This document shows positions 31,779-43,600 of a stretch of DNA of 64,000 bases, in pieces. Position 1 is the first letter of the stretch. Every line of letters begins with the position of its first letter. Source of the DNA: Certhia americana (taxonomy: Eukaryota; Chordata; Aves; Passeriformes; Certhiidae); assembly GCA_018697195.1 (NCBI GenBank), contig CM031870.1, positions 13,248,826 to 13,312,825 on the forward strand, in the 5' to 3' direction. Under the pieces are notes generated by a model. It searched no databases. It saw nothing but the letters and a program-made list of their open reading frames with translations, and was not told the origin of the DNA. The position numbers and the translations under genes are program-made.

Positions 31779-33040
31779 GGCCGTGGTGGAGAGCAGACGC
31801 AGCGGGGACCCCTGCGTATAAATATATATATATTTTTTCTTCCCCCCTCCCCAAAGAGGAGAGGAACTCTGCTGCCAGGGTGTCTGGCAGCTGCCGAGAC
31901 ACATGAGCAAATAGCTGCCTTGCATGGGTTTGGTTTGAAGTAGTTTTTACTTGTTCTCAAGCTGAATGGAGCTCCCCAGAGACAGCAGGAGGCTGCGTGG
32001 GACCGGTGCTGGCCTCTGCCGGGGACCCTGACGCTGCCAGACTCTTGGGGAGGGAGCACCCCCTCCTCTCTTGGGACACCGGAGTTTGCATGCCAGTGAC
32101 ATTTACAGAGGAGGTCCCTTCCTCAGGGTCCCCTGGGCTACCCCACCAGGCAGAGTGGGTTGTGCCTGAGTGTTTCCCCCCATCCCTTGGCCCTGATTGA
32201 CTGGGTGGGGAGCAGACACCCCATGAGGCTTGTTTTTTCTAAGGGGTGGAGAGAGCAAGGGCTGTTCCTGCACCACCACAGCCTCTACCCCACACACACC
32301 GTCCTTGCTGGTGAGCAGGGCTGGGGGATACCAGCCCTTGGGGAGGCGTCTTGCCCCTCGCCCAGCCCTGGATGGGTGAGCACTGGTGGTCCGGCTGGGC
32401 CAGCACACCCTCTCCTCAACCTCCATGGATGGGGTTTGCCCCAGGGCTGTTTTGCATGACACAGTGTAACCCTAGAGACTGGGATCGTTTTTAACCCCTC
32501 TGTTCTTTTCTCCCGGCGGCTGGAAGTCTCTCCGGATGCGCCGCAGCCGCTTGCAATACACGCTCTTCTGCTTTGATCCCCGTGTCTTGCTTCGTTTGCA
32601 GCAGCAGTGGGACAAAGGCAAAGTTGCCCTGAGCCTGGAGTATTTCAGGATCCCCTCTTGCAGTGTCTCAGTGCACCCCAGGAGGGCTGGCTGCATCTCC
32701 AGCTGCTCCAAACACCCTGTTCTAGCCATGCAGTGACTGCTAGCTGCTTTTGGCCAGGTGCATCCAGGGCTCAGCTCCAGAAGCCCAGCTCTGCCACATC
32801 AGCTGTGGTGTGAGACCCCAACAGGCGGGGCTGTGCGGAGTCCTCTGGATCCCCTGTGACATCCACAGGTTCTGGGCGTTTTGCTGTGACCTGGCTCCTA
32901 TCCCCTTTTCCCCAGGTCCCTTGGAGGTTGCTGTCCCTGCCAGACCCTTTCCCAGCGAGGCTGTGCCCCTGCACTCCCCAGTCAATAATTAATTTCAGTC
33001 TCTTATTTGTGTTGCTAAAATAAACAATGTAGGAGGGATG
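31779..33040 (+). other. UBALD1: UBALD1 3' UTR
   Basis: About 1.25 kb between the TGA and the poly(A) signal at 33019. Near its start is a TATAAATATATATATATTTTTT tract (31818-31839 area). There is no open frame that resembles a protein. Confidence 0.7.
33019..33024 (+). terminator. UBALD1: Poly(A) signal AATAAA, UBALD1
   Basis: AATAAA within GCTAAAATAAACAATG, in an AT-rich pocket 1.24 kb after the UBALD1 stop. It is the first canonical signal noticed downstream of the gene. Confidence 0.75.
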
Positions 33041-34352
33041 GTTTCACCCGGGGTGCCTCTTGGACAGCCTGGGCAGGGCTTGGGAGCAAGGGCTGGAGCT
33101 GGGGCTGGCCCTTGTGAGCTTCCCTGCTTGGAATTGTGCTGGAGCTGCCACCCTCAGTCCTGCCCCAGTGAGATGAAGTGTGCCAAGATGGTGAGCCCTG
33201 GAGTGAGCCAGGTCTGTGCACCTTCTGTCCTAGCTGTGGTGAGCACATCCAGGCCAGTGTGGAGTCCTCCTGGGAGTGGGGATGGTCTGTGAGGTGGGGG
33301 GATGCAGCACAGAGCCCCTCAGGGCACACAGAGAAGGGATTTGTCCACAGCCTTGAAGAGAGACAACTGCCTGAGAAACACAGGTGAAGCCACACAGAGA
33401 CCTGGGTGATCAGGAGGGGAACATGCCTGTGACTGTCCCAGAGCCACCAGGAGCCACAGGATTGGAAAATCATGTGCCATACCACAGACCTGGTCACCTG
33501 GCTGGTGGGGACATAGCCCAACCCAGAAGTGTCAGGCTCTTGATGCCCTATGTGTCCCCAGGAGCTCAGGGAAGGCAACAGAGGAGGGAGCATCTCTGGC
33601 TTGTGGTGTTAGCCCACTGCAATGAGTGGGTGCCAGGGCAGTGTGACCACAACTCCACCAGTCCTCTGAGCCCAGGCAGCACAGCCTTGGTGCATGTGCC
33701 ACTCCCAGCCCCCCATGCCATTTCATAGCCCCCTGGCCAGTCTGGACACCTGTGAGCTTGGCACCAGCCCCCCAGGAGCCTGGCTTTTTTACCTGTACTT
33801 GTAATGCACAAGGACAAACAGCCTTGCATGGGGCAGGACACCTTCAGCAGCTCCCCAGGGAGTGCTCAGCAGCAGCACTGCCCACGTGGCAGGGCTGGTG
33901 GCCCAGGGGCCACTCAGGGCAGGCGCCTGCGTGAATACTTGGGGTTGCAGCACATCCCTGTGGTGTGCCAGGAGCAGAGCTGAGGGGATCTTCATTGCTG
34001 AAGGGGGAGAAGCAGAAACCGTACAGAAGGACAGCCATCCCCTGCAGACCCCTGCCCTGCCACCACCCCAGTGCCAGTGCTTGTTTACAACACCTAAGCC
34101 CTGCTCCATCAGTACCTTGTTCATACCTGGGTGCTTCACCCAGTACCCCATGATATGGAGCACCATCCCGTGACCTCCCCTCAGCCTTCTTGGAGCCACC
34201 GTTGTTTGTCCCCAGTTCCACCAGCGTGACATGGTGACAAAATCCTGGCATGCTGAGCTGCTTCCAAGTGGGGATGTGCCAGGTCCCATTCAGGTTCAGG
34301 CATCAGCTGTGACACAAGTGGCTCCTGAGCTGTGCCTGAAGACTGTCCTCAC
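33041..34352. other. Gap between UBALD1 3' end and candidate C16orf96-like exons
   Basis: 1.3 kb with no recognised repeat. It could hold 3' exons of the minus-strand gene. Open minus-strand segments exist at 33.8-34.29 kb, but none has a recognisable motif. Confidence 0.5.
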
Positions 34353-34437
34353 CTGGGTGTCCTTAGGGTCAGCCTGCAGCTGCTCTGCAGCTTCCTGCAG
34401 CCTCATGCACTGCTGCTGCAGATGGCTCAGCACCTCC
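34353..34437 (-). CDS. Candidate coiled-coil exon E (C16orf96-like)
   Basis: The acceptor is GGTTTTGGCAG and the donor GTGAGG. One base plus 28 codons reads EVLSHLQQQCMRLQEAAEQL then QADPKDTQ. The amphipathic helix is strong. The required phase-2 upstream exon was not identified. Confidence 0.5.
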
Positions 34438-35848
34438 CTGCCAAAACCAGTCCCTGTGGCCCTGGGTACCTGGCTGCAGAACCCAGGCAAGGCAGGGATG
34501 TAGCCCCAGAGAGTGGCTTAGTGAGAACATTCTGAGAGATGCCCCAATGTATTCAGGGCGAGTGGGATGTGGGGTTGCAGCCCCCAGGCCTTTGGGCAGC
34601 ACCTCCTGAGACTATGGTAGTTGGGCACCTTCTACATCCTGCAGCTGCTTTATCTCACCCAGCACCTTCTCTAGACAGGCAGCCACGTCTTTCAGCTGAG
34701 AGCTGGCTGAAAACAGACATCAAAGCTTTGCTCTGGGCAGAGCCACTTCCTGCAGGCCCCCAGCAAAGCAACATCCCAAACCTGGGTGGACTTACAGTAG
34801 AGACCCCCTGGCACTGCTGCCAGGCCCTGAGCATGGCCAGCACTGGGGTGCCACAGAGGACAATGACGACATCCCCAGCCATGTCAGTGCATGAGGCAGA
34901 AGGACAAGGGGGCTGCAGTGGCCTGGGGACTCAGATGGACTGGGTGTGGCCCTGCTGTTCACCTGGCAAAGGTCTGGTGGCACAATCTGGCACAGTGGCC
35001 TGGCATGACAGAGTTGTCAGTGCCCACAGAGCTCTTGTGTGGCTAACAGTTCCCTATGGCCTCGTACTGCTCCAGCAGTCAGTCCAGCCTGTGTGGGGCT
35101 TTGTGGGCCAGCACTGCAAGACCTCAGGACTGAGCTCCCAGCCAGAGCTTCTGAAACCAAACAGCCCCTGAGGTTTTGTGGAGAGAGAAGAGCCCTAGCC
35201 ATGCTGGAACCAAGGGGCTTTGCCAGCAAAGGAGCCTGGTACCTGAAAGCCTGCAGCACATCAGCAGTGGACATCTTACAGAGAGAGCTCTGGTACAGCT
35301 CCTGAGACCCTCCACTGAGATCAGGAGAGAAATCAGCCCTTCCACCCTGCTCCCAGGAGGGGAGAGTCTGGGCAGTCCCTGGGATGGGGCAGGAGACTCC
35401 AAATCTTGACACCACCCCCAGTGCTGTCCCATCCCCAGCCATTTGGGTCTCCCAGGACATCAGAATTTTAGAGGGTAAAATCCTGCACTGCAGGAGGGAC
35501 AAGAGCAGTGGAGGTGGCCAGGACACTGGGATACCAGGGGTGGGTGGCTGCTCCAGTGGCTTTGAGGGTGACATGGACCCAGACAGGTCACTGCAGCCAG
35601 AGCAGCCTTTAGGAGGCTTCAGTGCATTTTCTCTAAGGATTTGTGAACGATTGTTGTCGCAATCACCCCATGCACCTGTGCCATCCATGCAGGTCTCTGG
35701 GGAGCCCAACCTCTCTGCAAAGAGCTCTCTGGTAACTGACTCAGCTCTGCTGCATGCACCTCCTGGAAATTTGTTGCAGCTGGGAGTCCTCGGCAGTGCT
35801 TTTCAGGGAGCAGATGGTGGTGATCATCTCCTGCAGCATGTCTGTGAC
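34353..35848 (-). CDS. Candidate C16orf96-like (DUF4795) coiled-coil gene, partial or degenerate
   Basis: Not certain. Several short minus-strand open segments with good splice signals encode Leu/Gln/Glu/Lys-rich heptad-like sequence: 35760-35848, 35243-35314, 34796-34842, 34636-34706 and 34353-34437. The first four are mutually phase-compatible (89 nt ending phase 2, 72 nt ending phase 2, 47 nt ending phase 1, then 71 nt ending phase 0). The last needs an exon I could not find. In mammals C16orf96, a coiled-coil DUF4795 protein of unknown function, sits between UBALD1 and CDIP1 on the strand opposite to both, which is exactly this position and strand. Full 5' and 3' limits are unknown. A possible further coiled-coil segment near 35050 contains an in-frame TGA, so the gene may be a pseudogene. 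Confidence 0.45.
34636..34706 (-). CDS. Candidate coiled-coil exon D (C16orf96-like)
   Basis: The acceptor is CTGTTTTCAG and the donor GTAGAA. It reads SSQLKDVAACLEKVLGEIKQ then LQD, a clear amphipathic heptad pattern. Two leading bases complete the codon from the preceding exon (Ser). Confidence 0.5.
34796..34842 (-). CDS. Candidate exon C (C16orf96-like), 47 nt
   Basis: Between a GCACCCCAG acceptor and a GTAAGT donor. In the frame set by the previous exon it reads AGHAQGLAAVPGGLY. It is short, so support comes mainly from the splice signals and phase. Confidence 0.35.
35243..35314 (-). CDS. Candidate exon B (C16orf96-like)
   Basis: The acceptor is CTGATCTCAG and the donor GTACCA. It reads GGSQELYQSSLCKMSTADVL then QAF. 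The leading single base completes the codon left by exon A (Ser), and the exon ends in phase 2. Confidence 0.4.
35760..35848 (-). CDS. Candidate coiled-coil exon A (C16orf96-like)
   Basis: After a CCTCAG acceptor the frame reads VTDMLQEMITTICSLKSTAE, then DSQLQQISR, with donor GTGCAT. It is 29 codons plus two bases. The heptad-like spacing of Met/Leu/Ile residues suggests a coiled coil. Confidence 0.5.
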
Positions 35849-36884
35849 CTGAGGAACATGGGTTTAACTGCTGCTACTGTGTCCCCACAAGCATAGGAAC
35901 AAGGAAAGAAGGGAAGCTAAGAAGTGTGTGAAGAAGACCAGGGCTTGGGGATGTTTCTCTGGTACCCACATCATCAGCCACATCCAGCCAGCCTATAGTG
36001 GTGCCCATGGAGTTTCCCCAAACTTAAGTGAAGGATGTCCAAAGGGGACAAATGTGCCAGCTTCAGCTTCATCATGCTGGCAAAATGCCATTGCCTTTTC
36101 CCTTTGCTCTGTGGTTGTGCTCAATGCCAAATGGTCACAGTATATGAGGTGAGACTGGCCAGGGACTCCAGGTCTCACAAGGAATGAAGCACTGAAAATG
36201 CTGCAGGCCAGCCCCATGCTGCCTGTGGAGAAGACAGGAGGGTACAAAGGTACCACAGGACATTCTTGTGCTGCAAGATGTGAGTGAGGCAGGTATTTCT
36301 GATGTTATGTACAGCATTTCCCACTCAAGAGTCTGAACTTGAACTTGGTGCTGTGGCAATGATTGTGCCTTGATGTCGGGACAGCCTGCTTGTCCTGCTG
36401 TCACCTGCAGCTTGACTCCTCACTGTGACACAGGGAAGAGAGAAGAGGAGCCTGAAAGCATACTGCTGTTCCGACCTGGGAAATGGGAGCTGTGTACTCC
36501 AGCCCAGACTGACCCCAGGTAGAGTTGCTAGGGCAGGATGGGACACCTAAATCCCAGAGCAAGTGTCTCTGGAGCCCTAGGGGCAGGTGAGAAGTGACTG
36601 AAGCTACCTGTGGCTGTATTAGAATACTGTTCTTTTAATCAGTCCCTGCAGTGCAGCTAAGACCACTGGAGCCAGAAAGGTGCTTTCATGGTTCCACAGG
36701 CTCCCTGGTCCTGGGGCAGCCAGAATCCATGGCATGGGCATCTCACCCTATGGGGCAGGACATCGGCCAGAGCAGGGCATCATGTGGGGCATGAGCTGGG
36801 ACACCTGGTAGGGAAGGCACCATGTGCAGGACAGGGAAGAGACGGCTCCAGGGAAACCTCAGAGCCGATTCCTGTAGATGGGAT
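35849..36884. other. Upstream of candidate C16orf96-like exons
   Basis: Non-repetitive sequence in which the 5' exons of the minus-strand gene would be expected. I could not define any with confidence. Confidence 0.5.
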
Positions 36885-37205
36885 AAAGGGGCTCCAAAAG
36901 AGCTGGAGAGGGACTTGGAACAAGGGCATGGAGTGACAAGACAAGGGGGAATGGCTTCAAACTGCAAGAGGAAAATTTATGGTTAAGATATATGTAAGAA
37001 ACTGTTCCCTGTGAGGGTGGGCAGGCCCTGGCACAGGGTGCCCAGAGCAGCTGTGGCTGCTCTTGGATCCCTGGAAGTGTCCAAGGCCAGGCTGGACGGG
37101 GCTTGGAGCAGCCTGGTCTGGTGGAAGGTGTCCCTGCCCATGCAAAGGGGGTGGAACGAGACGATCGTTAAGATCCCTTCCAAGCCAAATCGTGCTGTGA
37201 TTCCC
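36885..37205 (+). repeat. CR1 LINE 3' end abutting a CpG island
   Basis: 'aaggggctccaaaagagctg', 'ctgtgagggtgggcaggccc', 'ggaagtgtccaaggccaggc' and 'agatcccttccaagccaaat' are CR1 blocks. The element ends at GCTGTGATTCC, directly next to the GC-rich putative CDIP1 promoter. Confidence 0.88.
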
Positions 37206-37500
37206 CGAGTGTGTGTCTCCCCGGAGCTGCCCAGTGCGGCGGAGCAGGCCCGGCCCGGCCCCCGGCTGGCCCAGCGCGGCCCAGGCCCGCCCCGCCGCAG
37301 CACCGCCCGCCCCGTCCGGCCCGCCCCGCCCGCCGCCGCCAGGTGCCGGAGCCGCCGGGAGCCGGTAGGTGCCTGTGGGCGGTGGGGATCGCCTGTGGGA
37401 CCCGGGGGGCTGCGGGGCCGGGGAACGCGGCGGGAAGGCGGCCCGGGCCCCCTCAGCCCCGCACAGGCCGCGGCGGCCTCCTCCCAGCGGGGCCGGCTGG
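37206..37500. promoter_or_regulatory. CDIP1: CpG island, probable CDIP1 promoter with non-coding exon 1
   Basis: Extremely GC-rich sequence 17 kb upstream of the CDIP1 coding exons. A good donor (GCCG then GTAGGT, exon end 37364) follows GCCGCCGGGA. CDIP1 in mammals has distant 5' UTR exons, so assignment to CDIP1 is by position and orientation. A role for the minus-strand neighbour cannot be excluded. Confidence 0.5.
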
Positions 37501-37504
37501 ATAT

Positions 37505-37632
37505 ACCGGAGGGACACACTGAGAACCGGGGGGGAACAAGCATGGGGGGACACTGAGAGCCGGAGGGGGGATACCGAGCTCGGGAGGACACTCGGTACTG
37601 GAGGGACACTGAGCGCAGACGGGGACACAGGG
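37505..37632. repeat. Degenerate tandem repeat
   Basis: GGGACACTGAGA/GGACACTGAGCG-like phrases recur four to five times with spacing of about 20-45 bp (ACACTGAGAACCGGGG, ACACTGAGAGCCGGAG, ACACTCGGTACTGGAG, ACACTGAGCGCAGACG). Confidence 0.6.
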
Positions 37633-40600
37633 AGGAGAAGACCAGCACTACGCTCTTGGGAAGAAAAGGGATGGAAATCAAGCCTTGGTTAACTGTGTGA
37701 CGACAAATCGGGCCGAAGGAAGGGCTCGGTGGTGGCCGTGGCCGGAGCGTTCTCTGCGGAGCAGGGGAGGTACGGCTGGATGGGGGCATGGGCCGGGAGG
37801 GGAGCGGGAGGCAGCCCTGGCCGCGGACGGGCCTTTACCGCCGACAAAGTGTCGCAGGGTACTGCTAAAATCTTACAAAGCTTCAGCTTGTGCCCTCAGC
37901 AGCTCCAGGAAGGGTTGGGACGGGAGGGCCGGGATGAAATTTAATCGGGTGGAAAGCGAGGTCGTGTACTTGGGAAAAGACTTCCCGGTGTAAGGCGAGC
38001 GCTGCTGCCCGGCCGAGGTCATGAGCTGGCGGGGGCTGCAGGGAGGGCACAGCTGAGAGAGGAGCAAACGCGATCCAGACTGATCCCGGGAGAGCAGGGA
38101 AACAGGCCTAGGAACGAATGTGTATGTTTCCAGCTCGGGAGAGATGAGCTTGCCCAGTAATCAGGGATGATGAGCCCGTTTTAGAGGAGCCGAAAGAAGC
38201 TGAGATGTCGTGACAAGCAGGAAGAGAAATAGTGATGATGAGGATGATGTTGGCAGTGTGATATGAGGAGAGTTCCTTCAGCTAATGCACAGCAGTAAAC
38301 ACCAAGGAATAAACATTAGTGGGGGTTTTAGCCATTAAAGTGGTGAAATCTGGCTTCTTCCTCCCAAGGGGAGTGGAAAGGCAGAGTGTAGCAGCTGTAA
38401 GGCAGTGTTTGGTTGCTTTAGGAAAAGCACAGAGGGTGGTGGTTGCTGCTAAACAGAGGAATGAGGTTGGGATCCTGGGGAGAGCTCCAGGGCTGTGTAG
38501 AGGAGTGGGAACATGCAGGCTGGGATGGACACTGCCAGTGTCCTCTGGATCCTCCACATGAGTCATGCTCAAGGTTAAACTTCTCCAGGTCCCTGCAAGT
38601 GTTGGTTTGTACCCCTTGGCCTGAGGAAAAGGTGCTCTGAGGTGGTCTCCTTGCACTGAGAACTGGGGAGTGGACTGGCAGTTGTCACATTCTAGGCTGA
38701 GCCTAAAATATTAGGTGGTAGAGAAGAGGTTGGATGCAATGATTTCAAGTAGAAATATTTTAAATTATAATTCTAGTGGGTTTTGGCTGTATGTAGAATT
38801 CTCTGAGAAACTCTTTGGAAATATGCACAAGAGCCTCCTGTTCGTTCCCTTCACCCAAAGTACTTAAAATGGAGCTTTAATTTCAGTAGGGGCCCTGCTG
38901 ATTTCAGAGTGTGACCAGAGTAGGCAGCAGAGAAAACTACAGTGAGTATTACATGTACATAGCGTGGTACATAACCCCAGTATGTCATTCATTCATGTTC
39001 AGGAACTGAACAAACTCATGTGGAAAGCACAGGCTGACAAGTTCCCTCTCCCAAAGGTTTCTCTGTCTCAGTGTTGTGGTGACATCCACGTGCCCCAGGA
39101 AATCCCAGGAAGTGTTTAGTGAGGTACCTGCTCTGTTCTCCTTCGGTGTTACATGAGAAGCTGATTCCTGCTTGGAGGCAGGCAGGCAGTGATTTCACGG
39201 TTTGTAACAAGGGCAGGGGGATGGAGCAGTGTCCACAGATGTCCCTGAGCAATGCCAAGTGGAGCAAATGTGGTCAGTCCTGCCCAGCTGCTCTTACAGG
39301 GTTGGTGGAGCTGTGGTGGCCGTGTGTGCTCAGTGCTGACTCAGGCTGGTGCTGGGAATGGGGATGTGTGTGTTCCTACCAAGTACCAAAACATCCTGCC
39401 ACAGGTGTTACAGGGACACGTAACAGTGAAGGGGCTTCTCTGATTTCAGTGCTCTTCCTAATAAGATAGAAGACCGTGCTGAGCTTCTTAAGTTCCATCA
39501 ACACGTCTTGCACCTCAAATTCGGTTCTGAAACTCACTTCCTTGTGTTCTTGTTCTGCTCTGTCTCAGCTGCAGTTACAAAGGGAGGGAGAATATCTCCC
39601 TCAGCACCTGGTGTTAATTTATGACTATATTTTTGAGCTTCCAAATCAGCTCTTTCTGTGCCTGGAAGCCACAGCAGGCACTGATTTCCTTCTGAATGAA
39701 GCACAAGTGGCAAACACATCCTGGGAGCACAGCTAAGATGCTCCTGTAGCTGAGGGATGTTCAGGCAGGGGCCAGACTAAAGCCTGTCCACAACATCTGT
39801 ATGTTTTGAGGGGAGTTTGGGTCCTTGTCACGGTGTTGGCACTTGCAGAAGTGTTGCTATTGCCAGTCTTACTCACTAACATAACCAAAGAAAGGGTGAA
39901 CGTAATTTTATTCTGTAAAAGAATATATTTCTTTCACTTTCAGGTGTGAATTTAGCATATAAAGGCATGTATTTAAAGGATATTGTTGTTCTTCCAGTAC
40001 GAGGACGAGTGGTTTTGGAAGGAAATACACAAACTTGTTAGTATCTGCTCTAATCCAAGACTTGTTTTCTGCTTGTGGGTAAAGAAAAATATGAAATTCA
40101 GTGTTCTATGTCTGTTTGTGGTACATTATAAAGCCCTACATTTGATTTCTTATGATTGCTTTAATCAGGCGAGAATATCCTGGATTGAAAGAAACTAAAT
40201 TTTTTTAAATAGTGGGTTTTATGAGGTCTGCAGTGGGGCTGGTGCTTCACTCGTGTCACAATTAGCAGGGCTCTGTACCATGGGACAGTTTTCCTGTACC
40301 TTTCCAGGAAAGGCTGGTGGCTGCCAGGTGAGCCAGAGAGGCAATAAATAGCATTTTCATAATATGGAGATTAAAATAATGACAAAGGCAGCAGGATTGA
40401 ATATATCTGAGCTTCTAGACAGGTGTGCCAGCTTCTCAGAAGGTGTTCTCCCAGAGTGGGCTGTGCAAAGCTGCTGAACACAGGGTGGGCAGGAGAGCTG
40501 AGAAACAACAAACAGATGCTGATATGCTTGGTGGCTCTTAGCAGCAGTCAGTGATGTCTTAAAAGGACTTGAATTGTGCACTACTCTTCCTTTTTCCCTG

Positions 40601-43600
40601 ATACAAGAACAGTAATGGTTTGTAGTGGGAACTTTAGTAGTTCTGCAAGATGCTGGAGGTTTTTGGTTGGTTTTGCTTCCAGGATCTGATTTTGCAGCTC
40701 CTATGAAGGCAAAGAAACTCCAGCCTTGAACCAATCAACTCTCCTGAAGGTTTCACAAGTGTGCACACACAGAGATCTGTGTACACTTTTTCCTTCAAAA
40801 ACCACATGATGAGCAACTTCTGCCTTGGGATGTGATGTTCACCTTGCTGTTTTCCTGCTGTTCCCAAACAGCACTGGCTATCCATCTCACAGCTGGAGAG
40901 AAGCAGTGCCTCTTTCATGAGGAGTGTCAGATCTTTACATGCACTGCATAGGACCTGTCTCCTCCTCTGATCAAAGGGAATGCAATTGGAGCAGATCCTG
41001 TAGGAAACCACAATCCATTTTCTCACCAGAATAAAGTCTCTGAGGCAGGGGGAGCTCAGATTTTATTTCTGGCATGAAACGCTCAGGGAGACTCTTGGCT
41101 GCTGTTACAGTTTTGCTTTGGACCCATTTGTTCTGAGCTGCCTTGTGGCTGCAGTCTTAAATATGTGTGTTTGTGGCGGTGAGAAACAGCTGTTTGAGAG
41201 GATCTCTGTTCTGGTCATGGATCTGAGTGGAGGATGGAGGCAGGAGCAAAGTGCTTCATGCTGCACATCCCCACGTGAGGCACTTTAGAGCAGCTGTCTT
41301 CAATCTGGGCTCTCTTACCAGGCCTGCATTTAGGGTAAGAAAATAAAATAAATAGCCCCAAAAGGTGGCAATGTGATTAACATCTTAGGAACTGTGCAGA
41401 GCAGCTGCTGGCAGTGCATGTTTGACTTTATACCACCTGGCACGATGGAACCTGAGATCATCTGAGAATGAAGAGCTGAGCTGGGGCTTTCTGTGCAAAT
41501 TAAGTAATATATTTCATTATTAGTGTGATTAATAAGGTTAGTGTGCATTAGTAATAGTTCTATCCTTTGCCTCCTTTATACATAAGAAAATGGAATATTA
41601 CCCAGTTGTCCTGTAGATTATAGGATAAAGCATTTGTGCTGAGATGGGGGTCCCACTGCACCAAATTGTCTCTCTTGTGTAAGTTCCTGAACCTTCTTTG
41701 ATACCCAGTCTCTGCATTTAGAAGGAAAATCTTCCCTACCTTGCCCTAACAGCCTGGCTCCCAATAAACAGTTATGGAAGACTTTTTGGGAAAAGTATTC
41801 TGCTTTAAGCTTACACATTTACTGTTCTATCCTGTATTCTGTCTCACAATCCTAAATTCCATCATTGCACCCTACTGTGATGCATGCACATCAGCCCATG
41901 CTGTAGCTGTATTCCATCTTTGCTCCTTACATTGCATGGTTACAGAGAAAAGGAATTTTACTCACAATTTGAACCATGAGAGCCTGTTTGCTTTGGGACA
42001 TTTGCCTTGAGCTGTCATTCTGGAGTTAGTGTCAAGGTTGGGTCTACATCTGAAGGGCTTGTGGTTTTCCCAGCCATTCTAAGAGCTGGGATGAGGTTGA
42101 GCAGTTCCACCTGAGCACAGGTGATCTGCCACAGTCTGGGCACAGCAGACTTTGTCTTGACCCCACTCCCCACATGCAGCAGCTCTGAGGGGCTTCCCAC
42201 TTCCTACCTTGGCAACTTTGATCTGACAGTACCTCACAGGGCAAGATAAAAGGAATTAAAAAGTGTTTCTCCAGATATGTTTTGAAGCATAGCTGACTGA
42301 AAAGATGGACAACTCCCCTTCCCTGATTTGTGAGGGATCGTCAAGGAATTGTATGAAAAATAAGCCCCTCATTGCTCAGAGATCTCTTCCTCCCAGAACC
42401 CCACAGCTGGAGAGCAGGTGTAATCTCTCAGATAATGGGTGAGCGAACAAGATTACTGGTGTGGGGAGAATTACAGTTGATTTCATTTAGGTCACAGAAC
42501 AAAAATTGTCGTGTGGGAAGACTTTTGCTGGTGGGCCAGACAGGCAGTGCTGAGGCTGATGTGAGATGGGATCACTTGTCTTTGGCTCATCTGTTGACAG
42601 AGGGAAGCCCATCCAAGTCATATTTTACTCGTGCCCTTCCACTGTGGGACAGGGAAATGGCTCCTCACCCTCTGCTAATAGCATCCCTGAGGTGGGTGTG
42701 CTTTTCTAAAAGGAAAACACTTGCCCAGCCTGTAAAACTTTGGGATATTTGGATGCTAATGCTTCAGAGGAACAAAAATCAGGGCACAAACTGGAAGTAG
42801 TTTATGTCCTGGCAGCTGTGCATGACCAAGGGGGTGTTGCAGCCAGGGGCTGGTGCCGGGAAGCACCACCAACTTTTCTTGGTACAACAATTTCCTTCCC
42901 ACAAGCAGAGGGAGGGTCAGCTGCATTTTATGGCAGTACCATTTGTTTGCAGAGTTTTTGAAAATAAAGATTGACTAATATGTTCTGGATTGACTTGTTC
43001 ATATCTCCAAGATCCAGAACAGCTGCTGTCCCATGTTTTTTCTCCTTCCCTTTTGAGTTGGTTTGTTGTGGGTTGTTTCTTTTTTTTTCCAAATGGCCAT
43101 GACTCAGCCCTTCTCTGCTGCTCTCTGAGTTTCCTGGTTTCTGAATAGGCTATTCTTGGGACAGCAATTCCTGATAGATAGGAACAAGGGGAGTGTTGTG
43201 TTGTTTTCATCTCTATTTCTTCTGTGGCCTGCATAAATGCTCAACTTCCCTCTGATTTTTTGCCCTTTTCCCACATTATTGAATCATCCTAAATTGTTGG
43301 ATGTCATCTGGGGCGTGTTTTTGCCCTTGTAGCAAAGGAGCCCTCTCAGACATGACCTAGGCTTGCACAGCAGCAGCTTTTCTTCCCTAGCAGGATGGTG
43401 GTGACAATCCTGAGCGTGGAGGGTTAGACTGCCACAGCTCTGTCTATTGTAAAGCTTAAATCTGCCTTCTTGTAGCCCCTCTGACTGCAAGGAGCTGTGT
43501 TTGGCTCTCCAGTGATCTCCTGAGGAAGGGGTAGATAGATCCAGGTGAGGACCAGCACGTAGTGCCCTGTCCATGGAGGATCAGGTGGCTCAGCCTGGTT

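Noticed and set aside
37934..37993. MKFNRVESEVVYLG peptide, reminiscent of a LINE reverse transcriptase C-terminal motif
   Set aside because: The match is short and weak, lies in CpG-rich sequence, and no flanking CR1 coding sequence could be recognised.
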